Shown here piece after piece: positions 32,408 to 41,156 of a stretch of 55,121 nucleotides of DNA (within the stretch, counting starts at the first letter, position 1; the number at the start of each line of letters is the position of its first letter). The position numbers and the translations under genes were made by a program. The notes under the pieces are model-generated. The model ran no database searches. It was given only the letters and a program-made list of their open reading frames with translations, and was not told where the DNA came from. Origin of the DNA: Nonomuraea sp. SBT364 (GTDB lineage: Bacteria > Actinomycetota > Actinomycetes > Streptosporangiales > Streptosporangiaceae); the NCBI RefSeq assembly GCF_001083785.1, contig NZ_LAVL01000047.1, positions 1-55,121 of the forward strand. The letters run 5' to 3'.

Positions 32408-33570
32408 TCCTGCGTCCCCACCTTCAGGTCCTTGAACGGCACGGTCTTGTCCACCCGGGGCTCCGGCGGCAGGTTGAGCACCCGGTCGCCGACGATGTTG
32501 CGCATGATCTCGTTCGTGCCGCCGCCCAGCGCCATGCCGGGCGCGGCGGCGACGGTGAAGCCGAGCGGGTGGTCGCCGACGACCGACTCGGGGCCGGTGA
32601 GCCGGGTGGCCAGGTCCGCCTGGAACAGGTAGAGCTCGGCCAGCAGCAGCTTGGCGGCGCTGCCCCGGGCGCCGGGGAACTGCCCGGCGTTGGTCTCCTG
32701 GGCCAGGCGCTGGTTGAACAGCGCCAGCGCGCGGGTGCGGATGTGCAGCTCGACGAGCTCGTCGCGGACCAGCGGGTCGCTCGTGTCGAGCGTGCGGCGC
32801 AGGGCTTCGAGGGAGGCCGGGTTGTCGCGCTGGCCTCCCATGCCGACGCCGGCGGAGATCGACAGCCGCTCGTGCAGGAGGGTCGTGACGGCCACGCTCC
32901 AGCCGTCGTTCACCTCGCCGACGCGGTGCTCGTCGGGGATGTGCACGTCGTCGAAGAAGATCTCGTTGAAGTTGGCGCGGCCGCTCATGTCGCGCAGTGG
33001 GCGGACGGTGACGCCGGGGTGGCGCATGTCCACCACGAACATCGTCAGGCCCCTGTGCTTGGGCACGTCCACGTCGGTGCGGGCGAGCAGCAGCCCCCAG
33101 TCGGCGTGGTGGGCGACCGAGGTCCACACCTTCTGACCGTTGACCACCCAGTCGGCGCCGTCGCGCACCGCCCGGGTCTGGAGGCTGGCCACGTCGCTGC
33201 CGGCGCCCGGCTCGGAGAAGAGCTGGCACCAGATCTCCTCGCCGCGCAGCAGCGGCCGCAGGAAGCGTTCGCGCTGCTCGTCGGTGCCCCGGTCGACGAG
33301 CGTCGGCCCGGTCATGCCCAGGCCGATCGAGAAGACGTAGGTGGGCAGCGTGTGGTCCTTGGCCTCGGCGGCGAAGGCGCGCTCCTCCTCCTGCGTGAGG
33401 CCCTGGCCGCCCCAGCGCTGCGGCCAGGTGATGCCGGAGTAGCCGGCGTCGTGCAGCCGGGCCATGAAGTCTTTCGCCCGGGCTATCGGGTCGCCGTCCG
33501 GTCCGTCATCCGATGGTGCGTTCTCCTGCAGCCATGCCCTGGCCGCACGCCGGTAATCAGCGAGATTCAC
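32404..33570 (-). CDS. Acyl-CoA dehydrogenase, larger subunit
   Basis: A 388-residue protein. Family segments are WPQRWGGQGLTQEEERAFAAE, QLFSEPGAGSDVASLQTRA (the FAD/substrate region), VNGQKVWTSVAHHADWG, and GGGTNEIMRNIVGDRVLNLP near the C-terminus. GTG at 33570 with GAGGAG upstream is the best start. It is the first gene of the operon with the smaller dehydrogenase and the acyl-CoA ligase. Transcription probably starts in the AT-rich gap of 159 bp shared with the divergent histidine kinase gene. Confidence 0.93.
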   Translation of the reverse strand: MNLADYRRAARAWLQENAPSDDGPDGDPIARAKDFMARLHDAGYSGITWPQRWGGQGLTQEEERAFAAEAKDHTLPTYVFSIGLGMTGPTLVDRGTDEQRERFLRPLLRGEEIWCQLFSEPGAGSDVASLQTRAVRDGADWVVNGQKVWTSVAHHADWGLLLARTDVDVPKHRGLTMFVVDMRHPGVTVRPLRDMSGRANFNEIFFDDVHIPDEHRVGEVNDGWSVAVTTLLHERLSISAGVGMGGQRDNPASLEALRRTLDTSDPLVRDELVELHIRTRALALFNQRLAQETNAGQFPGARGSAAKLLLAELYLFQADLATRLTGPESVVGDHPLGFTVAAAPGMALGGGTNEIMRNIVGDRVLNLPPEPRVDKTVPFKDLKVGTQE

Positions 33571-33729
33571 ATCGACTCCTCGGCAATCAGTGCTCACTTA
33601 CTCTAACCACCGCGCGGCAGGCCGTACAGAGCATTGATCTAGAGGTGTTTTAAGGGGTTTGTCGTTGAATCTCCGCTAATTAGCATCAACGTAACTTAGT
33701 GTGATCGCCTGGTCACCGGAGGGGGAGGT

Positions 33730-35067
33730 GTGATCACGCGGTTCGGCGGCTCCATGCGCAGACGGCTGGCGCTGTTCGCGAGCACGGCCATGGCGCTGAT
33801 CTGCGTCGTGGTCAACTCCTTCGTGCTGTACACGCTCTACAACGCGACCGTCGAGTACAAGCGGGTCGAGGTCGTCGACTACGCCCTGCACGTGGTGCAC
33901 ATGATCAAGCGGGGCCGGCTGCCCACCCGGATCAGCTCCGGGATGGACGGCGTCCAGGTCGTCGACTCCGCCGGGCGGGTGGTGGCCGCCGGCGAGGAGC
34001 TGGCCGGGGCGCCGCGGATCAGCCGGCTGGCGCCCCGCGACAACAGCGTCAACCAGGTCGAGGTGGTGTGCGACGTGCCGTCGCTGCCCCAGGGATGCCA
34101 GATGATGGCCGTGTTCCGGGTGTACCAGCCGGAGGGCGACTGGCTGGTGTACGTCAGCGACGCCACCGTCCCCTGGTACGTCACGCCGCGGGTGCCGGTC
34201 TTCCTGCTGGGCCTGTCGCTGGGGCTGATCGCGCTCACCTGGTGGGGCGTGTCGCGGGTGGTGGCCAGGACGCTCGCGCCGGTGGACCGGATCCGCGCCA
34301 AGCTGGCCGAGATCAGCGCCGCGCGCAGCGGCATGCGGGTGCCGGTGCCGGAGACCGACGACGAGATCCGCGACCTGGCCCTGACCGCCAACCAGACGCT
34401 CGACCGGCTGGAGGAGGCCGCCGAGCAGCAGCGCCGCTTCGCCTCCGACGCCTCCCACGACCTGCGCAGCCCCATCACCGCCATGCGCGCCCAGCTGGAG
34501 GAGGCGATGCTGCACCCGCACGACGCCGACTGGCCGCGAACCGGCGAGGCGCTGCTGGACAGCCTGGACCGGCTGCAGGCGATCGTCACCGACCTGCTGA
34601 CCCTCGCCAGGCTCGACGCGGGCGAGCCGCCCCGGCTGCAGCCGGTGGACCTGGGCGAGCTGGTCACCTCGGAGACCGCCAGGCCGCGCGCGCACCGGGT
34701 GGTCGTCACGCTGCAGCCCGGCGTGGTGGTCACCGGCGACCGGCTGCGCCTGGCCCGCCTGCTCACCAACCTGCTCGACAACGCCGACCGGCACGCCGAG
34801 TGCATGATCATCGTCACCGTCAGGAAGGACGGCCAGGCGATCCTGGAGGTCCTGGACGACGGCGCCGGCATCGTGCCCGACAAGCGGGAGATGGTCTTCG
34901 ACCGGTTCACCCGCCTGGACGCCTCACGCAGCCGCGACGCCGGCGGGACCGGACTCGGCCTGCCCATCGCGCGGGAGATCGCGCGCGCCCACCACGGCAC
35001 GCTCACCATCGAGGACTCCGAGACCGGCGCCCGTTTCGTGCTCCGCCTGCCGCTCCGGGAAACGTGA
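33730..35067 (+). CDS. Orphan sensor histidine kinase
   Basis: A 445-residue membrane kinase. Two helices (around 15-38 and 155-178) flank an extracellular sensor domain of about 115 residues with two cysteines. A HAMP domain (180-232) follows. The HisKA box has ASHDLRSP (phospho-acceptor His243), and the HATPase domain has LLDNADRHAE, DDGAGIV and GGTGLGLPIAR. No response regulator is adjacent; a TetR gene follows instead. GTG at 33730 is used, but GGGGGAGGT is very close, and ATG at 33754 (MRRRLALF) may be the real start. Confidence 0.9.
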   Translation: MITRFGGSMRRRLALFASTAMALICVVVNSFVLYTLYNATVEYKRVEVVDYALHVVHMIKRGRLPTRISSGMDGVQVVDSAGRVVAAGEELAGAPRISRLAPRDNSVNQVEVVCDVPSLPQGCQMMAVFRVYQPEGDWLVYVSDATVPWYVTPRVPVFLLGLSLGLIALTWWGVSRVVARTLAPVDRIRAKLAEISAARSGMRVPVPETDDEIRDLALTANQTLDRLEEAAEQQRRFASDASHDLRSPITAMRAQLEEAMLHPHDADWPRTGEALLDSLDRLQAIVTDLLTLARLDAGEPPRLQPVDLGELVTSETARPRAHRVVVTLQPGVVVTGDRLRLARLLTNLLDNADRHAECMIIVTVRKDGQAILEVLDDGAGIVPDKREMVFDRFTRLDASRSRDAGGTGLGLPIAREIARAHHGTLTIEDSETGARFVLRLPLRET

Positions 35068-35123
35068 CGCTCGTCCTGTTTGTCCTTACGAATACCTTCG
35101 AGCGTTGATTAAAGTAACCCGCT

Positions 35124-35723
35124 GTGACTCCAGGTTTTAGCCGGTTACGGCGCGAAGATTTGCTGAAGACCGCCTGCGAAGTAATCGCCGCACAAGGATT
35201 CGGGCATACGAGGACACTCGACATCGCCCGCGCCGCCGGTGTCAGCCAGGCGTTGCTCTTCTACCACTTCGAGACGAAGGACGGGCTGTTCGCCCAGGCC
35301 TTCGCCTATGCCGCCCGGCGCCACCTGGACGCGCTGGCCGGGGTCGAGCGCTCCCCCCGGCCGCCGCTCGACCGGCTGCGCGCCCTGCTGCGGCTCTGCT
35401 CCCCCGGTGGTTCCCCCGAGGGCTGGCGGCTGTGGATCGACGCCTGGGCCGAGTCGATGCGCAGCAAGGACCTGGAGGAGACCTCCCGGCGGCTGGACGT
35501 GCAGGGCCGGCTGGTGCTGCGCGGCATCATCGAGGCCGGCGTCGCCTCCGGCGACTTCACCTGCGCCGACCCCGACGACGCCACCTGGCGGATCTTCGCG
35601 CTGAGCGACGGGCTGGCCATCCAGCTCAACGTGCACGGCAGGGTGCTGTCGCGCCGCCGTGCCACCCAGCTCGTCCGCACGGCCGCGGCCCGCGAGCTGG
35701 GACTGACCGCCGAGGACCTGTGA
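35124..35723 (+). CDS. TetR/AcrR-family transcriptional regulator
   Basis: A 199-residue protein with an N-terminal HTH (LLKTACEVIAAQGFGHTRTLDIARAAGVSQALLFYHFETKDGLF, residues 13-56) and a helical ligand-binding C-terminal domain. GTG at 35124. The region just upstream (35085-35123) is AT-rich and probably holds the promoter. Its 3' end is two bases from the stop codon of a converging methyltransferase gene. Its target is unknown. Confidence 0.92.
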   Translation: MTPGFSRLRREDLLKTACEVIAAQGFGHTRTLDIARAAGVSQALLFYHFETKDGLFAQAFAYAARRHLDALAGVERSPRPPLDRLRALLRLCSPGGSPEGWRLWIDAWAESMRSKDLEETSRRLDVQGRLVLRGIIEAGVASGDFTCADPDDATWRIFALSDGLAIQLNVHGRVLSRRRATQLVRTAAARELGLTAEDL

Positions 35724-35725
35724 CC

Positions 35726-36484
35726 TCAGGGGCGCCGGGCGACCAGCACCGACGTCACGATCCGCTGCTCCCACACCCCCGACGGCCGCGCCGCCAGCAA
35801 CGCCTCCCGGACGGCGGCGGTGAACTCCGCCGCCCTGGCGCCGAGCAGCGCGGGCGAGCTGTAGGAGTAGGACAGCTGGAGGCCGGTCACGGCGTCCACG
35901 TCCCGGGTCGCCGTCCAGGCGAACAGCGTCTCCTCCATGCGGCTGAAGGGCGAGCGCTTCAGCACGTCGTCGTGGTGCTCGCCGGTCGCCTGGAACGAGT
36001 CACCGGCCGTCATCGGCCCCAGGCCGAACTCCCGGCGCACCGGCCGCACGACCGGCTCCCACGGCTCCTCGGGGTCCTCTCGCGACGGGCCCACCAGCAT
36101 CACCGCGCCGCCGGGCGGCAGCAGTGCGTCCAGCTCGGCGAGCACCGCGCGCCGGTCCATCCAGTGGAACGAGCGGCCCATCACCACGTGGTCGAACGCG
36201 GGCAGCTCGCGCAACGTCGTGGAGTCGCCGCGCAGCCAGCGGATGTTGGCGGCCCCCTCCGCGAGCCGCCTGCCGGTGTCGAGCATCTCCGGGTCGGGAT
36301 CGGCCGCGATCACCTCGCGCACCCGCGCCGCCAGCGGGATCGCCACCGTGCCGGGGCCGCAGCCCAGGTCGAGCACGCGCGCGTCCGCACCCGCCTCGCG
36401 GGCCAGGTGCGCGATCGCCTCCTCGCCGTGAGAGGCGCGGTAACGGGCGTAGTACGGGGCCGCACCGCCGAACAGGTCACTCAT
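35726..36484 (-). CDS. Class I SAM-dependent methyltransferase
   Basis: A 252-residue protein. The SAM-binding motif I is VLDLGCGPGTVAIPLA. The acidic residue after strand 2 is in ADPDPEML, and motif IV is FDHVVMGRSFHWMD. It resembles the UbiE/Tam-like methyltransferases that act on small molecules. ATG at 36484 (MSDLFGG) is chosen over an in-frame GTG at 36496. It is divergent from the CopC gene with only 33 bp between starts. Confidence 0.9.
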   Translation of the reverse strand: MSDLFGGAAPYYARYRASHGEEAIAHLAREAGADARVLDLGCGPGTVAIPLAARVREVIAADPDPEMLDTGRRLAEGAANIRWLRGDSTTLRELPAFDHVVMGRSFHWMDRRAVLAELDALLPPGGAVMLVGPSREDPEEPWEPVVRPVRREFGLGPMTAGDSFQATGEHHDDVLKRSPFSRMEETLFAWTATRDVDAVTGLQLSYSYSSPALLGARAAEFTAAVREALLAARPSGVWEQRIVTSVLVARRP

Positions 36485-36517
36485 GGATGGCACCATAGAC
36501 GGGTTTGAACATGCTCG

Positions 36518-37144
36518 ATGGAAGGTTGTTCGTTGAGGCGGCTACTCACGGTCCTGCTGCTGGCCTGCGCGGCGATGGGCTTCACGACCCCCGCGCGGGC
36601 GCACAACGTGCTGGTCGGCAGCGACCCGGCGGACGGGGCGACGCTGGCCGCGCCGCCCGGGCGGATCACGCTGGTCTTCGACCAGCCCGCGCGGCAGGGC
36701 TACGCGCAGATCGGCGTCACCGGGGGCGACGGGTCCCCCTGGGCCGACGGGGCCGCCGTGGTGTCGGCCGAGAAGGTGTCGGTCGCGGTCAAGCCGCTGC
36801 CGGCGGGGCGGTACGTGGTCGGCTACCGCATCCTGTCGTCCGACGGGCATCCCGTCACGGGCAAGATCTCCTTCACCGTGGGCGGCTCAGGCGCGGCCGC
36901 GCCGGCCGGTGACTCCGGCGCCGCCGTGCCCGACGCGGGAGCAGCGGCCGCCGAGGCGGCGGCCAACGGCGGGGCCGGCATGGCCGTGGTGTGGATCGTG
37001 GCCGCCCTCCTCGTCCTGGCCGCCGGCACCGCCGTGGCCCTGCGCCGCTCCCGCTCCTCCGGCGTCGCCGCCGCCTCTTCCGGGGACGGCTCCGACGGTG
37101 AGGGGCCGCTGCCCGGCCGCGCCGGGACGGGGGCGAGCGCGTGA
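36518..37144 (+). CDS. CopC-domain copper-binding protein
   Basis: A 208-residue exported protein. A signal peptide (RRLLTVLLLACAAMGFTTPARA) is followed by mature His-Asn (AHNVLVGSDPADG), the usual N-terminal copper ligand of CopC. The beta-sandwich continues to ILSSDGHPVTGKISFTV with a second His. Then comes a Gly/Ala-rich linker and a C-terminal membrane helix (VVWIVAALLVLAAGTAVAL). ATG at 36518 or TTG at 36533 could start it; GAAGG favours the latter. Its stop overlaps the CopD gene start (GTGA). Confidence 0.9.
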   Translation: MEGCSLRRLLTVLLLACAAMGFTTPARAHNVLVGSDPADGATLAAPPGRITLVFDQPARQGYAQIGVTGGDGSPWADGAAVVSAEKVSVAVKPLPAGRYVVGYRILSSDGHPVTGKISFTVGGSGAAAPAGDSGAAVPDAGAAAAEAAANGGAGMAVVWIVAALLVLAAGTAVALRRSRSSGVAAASSGDGSDGEGPLPGRAGTGASA

Positions 37145-38169
37145 CGTCCACGCGGGTCGTCGCCGCGCGGGCCGGGCAGGGGCAGCTGGCGGGCGGGGCG
37201 TTCGCGGTGTGCGCGATCGTGGCCGCCGTCGTCGCCAGCACGCTCACCGCGCAGGAGGCCGTGCCCGGCATCCCGATGCCGGGGCCGCTCGTGACCGTGG
37301 GGCTGCCGGTCGTGCGGGTGCTGCTCGACGTGGCCGCCGTGGCCGTGGTCGGGCTGAGCCTGGTACCGAAGCTGCTCGGGTTCGACGCCCCCGAGCGGAC
37401 CGAGCCGGTGCTGCGCCGGGTACGCCCGCTCGCGGTCACCGCCGCGTGGGCGTGGGCGGTGTGCGCGCTGCTGACGATCGTGTTCCAGACCGCCGAGCTG
37501 AACCCCGGCCGGGTGCCCACGCTCGGCATGATCGCCTCCTACGTCGACACCGTCGGCACCGGTCAGGGGCTGCTGTTCAGCGCCGCGTGCGCGCTGGCGG
37601 CGGCGGGCATCGGGCTGATGGCGGTGCGGTTCGGCGAGAAAGTGCCGGCCGAGCTGCGGATCGTGGTGGCGCTGTTCGGGCTGCTGCCGATCCCCGTCAC
37701 CGGCCACGCGGTGGACTCCGTCTGGCACGACCCCATCATGATCATGATGGAGGTGCACGTGATGGGCGCGGCCGCCTGGACGGGCGGGCTGATCGCGCTG
37801 GCCGTGTTCGTGGCCCCGCGCGCGGAGCTGCTGGCCGTCGCCCTGCCGCGCTTCTCCCGGATGGCGACCGTGTGCCTGCTCATGGTGGGCATGTCCGGGC
37901 TGGTCAGCGGCCTCGGCACGATGGCGCTGACGCCCGGCGTGGTGCTTCCCGACGCGATCGTGACCAGCCAGTACGGGCTGCTCGTCGTGGTCAAGGTGAC
38001 CCTGACCGCGCTGCTGGTGCCGCTGGCCGCGCACATCAGGTTCCGGCTGCTGCCCGGCATCCGCGCGGGGCGGGCCACGGCCGTCGCCGGCTGGGCGACG
38101 GCCGAGGTCGCGGTGATGGGGCTGGCCTACGGGGTGGCGGTGGCGATCACCCGGGCCTCGATCGGCTGA
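37141..38169 (+). CDS. CopD-family copper transport membrane protein
   Basis: A 342-residue protein with about eight to nine membrane helices. The CopD features include VFQTAELNPGR, GHAVDSVWHD and MMEVHVMGAAAWTGGL with conserved His residues. It is thought to import copper together with CopC, which is encoded just upstream with a GTGA overlap. The 3' end overlaps the next converging gene by 43 bp. Confidence 0.9.
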   Translation: MTSTRVVAARAGQGQLAGGAFAVCAIVAAVVASTLTAQEAVPGIPMPGPLVTVGLPVVRVLLDVAAVAVVGLSLVPKLLGFDAPERTEPVLRRVRPLAVTAAWAWAVCALLTIVFQTAELNPGRVPTLGMIASYVDTVGTGQGLLFSAACALAAAGIGLMAVRFGEKVPAELRIVVALFGLLPIPVTGHAVDSVWHDPIMIMMEVHVMGAAAWTGGLIALAVFVAPRAELLAVALPRFSRMATVCLLMVGMSGLVSGLGTMALTPGVVLPDAIVTSQYGLLVVVKVTLTALLVPLAAHIRFRLLPGIRAGRATAVAGWATAEVAVMGLAYGVAVAITRASIG

Positions 38170-39311
38170 CGGCGGCCCGCGTACCACTCGCAGGCCAGCC
38201 AGACGGCCAGCAGGCCGAGCCCGGCCCAGACAGCCGACGCCGTGGCCAGGGGCGGCGAGCCGAGCAGCCCCTCCTGGCCCTTGAGCGCGCCGTACACAGG
38301 GCCCATGAGCGCGCTCTGCGCCATCAGCGCGCCGTAGACGGCGGCCGTGGCGGCGACCGCCCCGACGACGGCGCGCACCGCCGGGTGCCGCAGCGCGAAC
38401 GCCAGGTCCACCAGCAGCCCGCCGATCACCAGGAAGAACGGCACCGCCGACGGCGGGAAGCCGGCGACGGTCAGCAGCGGCCAGATCGCCACCCTGAACA
38501 CCACGTAGGCCGCGGCCACCAGCGTCGCCGCGCCGAACCGGCCGATCATCATCCGGGCCGCCACCAGCACCCCCAGCCCGGCGACGACCGCGTACACCGG
38601 GTAGAGCGTGTCGGGCACGGGCAGCGTGAAGTTGGTGATCATGATGCGGTCGACCGGCCGGCCCATCTGCTCGGCGGCGAAGTCGAGCAGGATCTTCTCG
38701 GCGTAGACCACCTTGTTGTCCCAGGCGCCGAGCGACAGGATGCCGTACTCCTGGTGCTGCTCGGGGAAGTGCACGTTCTCCAGGAAGAACGCCAGGAAGG
38801 CGCCCAGCACCACCGTGCGCTCCCGGCCGGGCGGCGCGCCCATGAACCAGCCCCGGACCACACCGGCGATCATGAAGAACGTGCCGACGTAGAGCATGAT
38901 GTGCGACGGGCTCCACGACGTGATGTCGAGACCGTTGATCCGGTGGTTGATCAGGTCGAGCGGCACCGCGATCAGGAACACGCCGGTGCCCCACTGGATC
39001 AGCCGCAGCGCCGCCTTGTCCACGCCGTAGCCGGTGTAGCCATGGATGATCGTCAGGGCGACCACGATGGCGGTGCCGACCGAGTTGAGCAGGTGGGGCG
39101 GGGCCAGGTCGTCGCGCAGCCACATGAAGTGCCACGACACGTCCCAGGCCGACCCGAGGACCTTCAGGGCGAACGCCACCAGCCACCCGAAGTACAGCAC
39201 CCGGAACAGGTCGTGCGGCGTCTCGCGTCCCGCGGGGCCCCTGGTCCAGTAAGGCAGGGCCCAGTTCTTTATCGTCGCTGGTGACTTCACGGCGATAAAG
39301 CTTACGGTCAT
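38127..39311 (-). CDS. Multi-pass membrane protein of unknown function, His/Trp-rich
   Basis: A 394-residue protein with about nine or ten membrane helices. The N-terminal third has SAWDVSWHFMWLRDDLAPPH, IIHGYTGYG, LINHRINGLDITSWSPSHIML and LENVHFPEQHQEYGILSLG. These conserved-looking His/Trp/Asp residues could bind a metal or heme. I do not recognise the family. Overlap with CopD and closeness to a P450 suggest copper- or redox-related work, as inference only. ATG at 39311 lacks a ribosome site; an internal GTG start near 39290 is possible. An 8-bp inverted repeat (39267-39300) lies in this start region. Confidence 0.7.
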   Translation of the reverse strand: MTVSFIAVKSPATIKNWALPYWTRGPAGRETPHDLFRVLYFGWLVAFALKVLGSAWDVSWHFMWLRDDLAPPHLLNSVGTAIVVALTIIHGYTGYGVDKAALRLIQWGTGVFLIAVPLDLINHRINGLDITSWSPSHIMLYVGTFFMIAGVVRGWFMGAPPGRERTVVLGAFLAFFLENVHFPEQHQEYGILSLGAWDNKVVYAEKILLDFAAEQMGRPVDRIMITNFTLPVPDTLYPVYAVVAGLGVLVAARMMIGRFGAATLVAAAYVVFRVAIWPLLTVAGFPPSAVPFFLVIGGLLVDLAFALRHPAVRAVVGAVAATAAVYGALMAQSALMGPVYGALKGQEGLLGSPPLATASAVWAGLGLLAVWLACEWYAGRRQPIEARVIATATP

Positions 39312-39324
39312 GCCGCCGGGCAGC

Positions 39325-40677
39325 TCACGCCTGGCGGCGGCTCAGCCGTACCGGTAGGTGTTTGAGACCGTTCTGAAAGTTGGAGACGAGGCGGCTCGGG
39401 GCGCCCGCCGGGGTGACGTCCCAGGAGAGCAGCTCGCCGAAGACGGCGCGCAGCTGGGCGCGGGCGAGGTGCGCGCCGAGGCAGAGGTGCGGACCGGCGC
39501 CGAAGCTGACGTGGTCGTTCGGGGTGCGGGCGACGTCGAAGCGGTCCGGATCGGGGAAGACGGACGGGTCGCGGTTGGCGGAGGCGTGGTAGACGACGAC
39601 CTTCTCGCCCCGGCGGATCCGCCGGCCGCCGAGCGTGAGGTCACGGGTGGCGGTGCGCCGGAAGTCCATCACCGGCGGCCAGAAGCGGAGCATCTCCTCC
39701 ACGGCCGGGCCGAGCAGCGACGGGTCCCCGCGCAGCCGGGCCAGCTCCCCCGGATGGGCGAGGAGGGTGAGCAGGCCGCCGGGGATGCCGTTGCGCAGCG
39801 TCTCGTTCCCGGCGACGGCGAACAGGAAGAACATGTTCTCGAACTCGGCCTCCGTCAGGCCGCCGCGCAGCATGGCGGACATCACCGAGTCGCCGCCCGA
39901 GTTCCCGGCCAGCGCGTGGGCGTAGGCGAACATGTCGGCGAGTGCGGCCCTGGAGCGGGGGTTCACCCCCGGCCGCGGATCCGGGCGCCGCGCGACTGCC
40001 AGGCGGCCCATCGGGGTGAGCGCGTCCGCCTCGGCCGTGGACAGGCCCGCGTACTCGGCGTCCTGGTAGCCGATCACCCGGGAAGCCCAGTCGTGCAGCA
40101 GCCGCCGGTCCCCGTCCGGCACGCCCATGACGTGCGCGAGCGTCCACACGGGCAGGTCGGCTGCCACCTCGACGAAGTCGCACTCCCCCTCGGCGAACAG
40201 GCTCCGCGCCCGTTCGGCGATCGCCCGCTCCAGGGCCCGCACGGCGCGCGGGGTGAACGCGGCGGCGACGATCCGGCGCAGCCTGGAGTGGCCGGGCGGG
40301 TCGGTGTTGAGCATCATCGCCCGGACGAACGCCAGGTCGGCCGGGGTGTCGGGGTCGCGGATCTGGGTGGCGCCGAGGTGCGAGGAGAAGTCCTCCGGGG
40401 TGCGCAGGACGTGCTTGACGTCGGCGTGCCTGAACACCGCCCAGTAACCCGGGCCCTCCTTCCAGGGGCCGACCGCGGGCTCGGGAATCCGGCACACGGG
40501 GGCTTCCCGCCGCAACCGGGCGAACAGCTCGTACGGGACGCCCCGCTCGTACGTGGACGGCAGGAACACGGCCTCCAGAACATCGTCCGGCGGGGTGCTG
40601 TCCGGCGGGGTGTTGTCCACAGGGCCGGGCGTCTCGGGCGTGTCGTCCACAGGAGGCCGTGGCGTCTCCTCGCTCAT
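39325..40677 (-). CDS. Cytochrome P450
   Basis: The product has 450 residues. The I-helix motif is AGNET (residues near 290). The K-helix ExxR is EEMLRFW, and the heme loop is FGAGPHLCLGAHLAR with the ligand Cys. It resembles bacterial CYP proteins of the CYP125/CYP142-like steroid/lipid group in its LNTDPPGHSRLRRIV region, but I would not assign a subfamily. The first 35 residues are Pro/Asp/Thr-rich. ATG at 40677 is only 25 bp from the divergent thioesterase start. Its electron partners are not nearby. Confidence 0.93.
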   Translation of the reverse strand: MSEETPRPPVDDTPETPGPVDNTPPDSTPPDDVLEAVFLPSTYERGVPYELFARLRREAPVCRIPEPAVGPWKEGPGYWAVFRHADVKHVLRTPEDFSSHLGATQIRDPDTPADLAFVRAMMLNTDPPGHSRLRRIVAAAFTPRAVRALERAIAERARSLFAEGECDFVEVAADLPVWTLAHVMGVPDGDRRLLHDWASRVIGYQDAEYAGLSTAEADALTPMGRLAVARRPDPRPGVNPRSRAALADMFAYAHALAGNSGGDSVMSAMLRGGLTEAEFENMFFLFAVAGNETLRNGIPGGLLTLLAHPGELARLRGDPSLLGPAVEEMLRFWPPVMDFRRTATRDLTLGGRRIRRGEKVVVYHASANRDPSVFPDPDRFDVARTPNDHVSFGAGPHLCLGAHLARAQLRAVFGELLSWDVTPAGAPSRLVSNFQNGLKHLPVRLSRRQA

Positions 40678-40702
40678 GAAATTCAGGGTGCAGGATGAGC
40701 GC

Positions 40703-41110
40703 GTGACTCCAGAAGACGGACAGGCGATTCTCGCCGAATACTTCGCGCCCTGGGTGCAGCGCCTCGGCCTGCTGGTCGAGGAGGTGGGCGAGCGGCACAC
40801 CCTGGTGCGCCTGCCCTGGTCGGCCGAGCTGGCCCGGCAGGGCGGCGGGCTGAGCGGCCAGGCGATGATGGCCGCCGCCGACACCGCCACCGTCATCGCG
40901 ATCTCCGCCGCCCGTGGCGGGTTCGTGCCGATGACGACCGTGCAGCAGTCCACGACGTTCCAGCGGCCGGTCATGGACAAGGACGTGCTGGTCGACGTCC
41001 GCGTCACCAAGCTCGGCCGCACGCTCGCGTTCGCCGAGATCACGCTCAGGGCCGTCGGCGAGGACGACCCCGCCGCCCGGGCCTCCACGGTGTACGCCCT
41101 CCTCACATGA
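40703..41110 (+). CDS. PaaI-like hotdog-fold thioesterase
   Basis: A 135-residue protein. The hotdog-fold segments are GGGLSGQAMMAAADTATVIAI, then VQQSTTFQRPVMDKDVLVDVRV and FAEITLRAVGE. The Asp in the helix AAADTA is the usual catalytic acid. It hydrolyses acyl-CoA thioesters. I chose GTG at 40703; an in-frame ATG at 40676 overlaps the P450 start codon on the other strand in the palindrome TCATGA. Confidence 0.88.
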   Translation: MTPEDGQAILAEYFAPWVQRLGLLVEEVGERHTLVRLPWSAELARQGGGLSGQAMMAAADTATVIAISAARGGFVPMTTVQQSTTFQRPVMDKDVLVDVRVTKLGRTLAFAEITLRAVGEDDPAARASTVYALLT

Positions 41111-41156
41111 TCACGTCTCAGAGTTTTCTCAGGTGGGGAAAGTAGGATTTCGGCTC

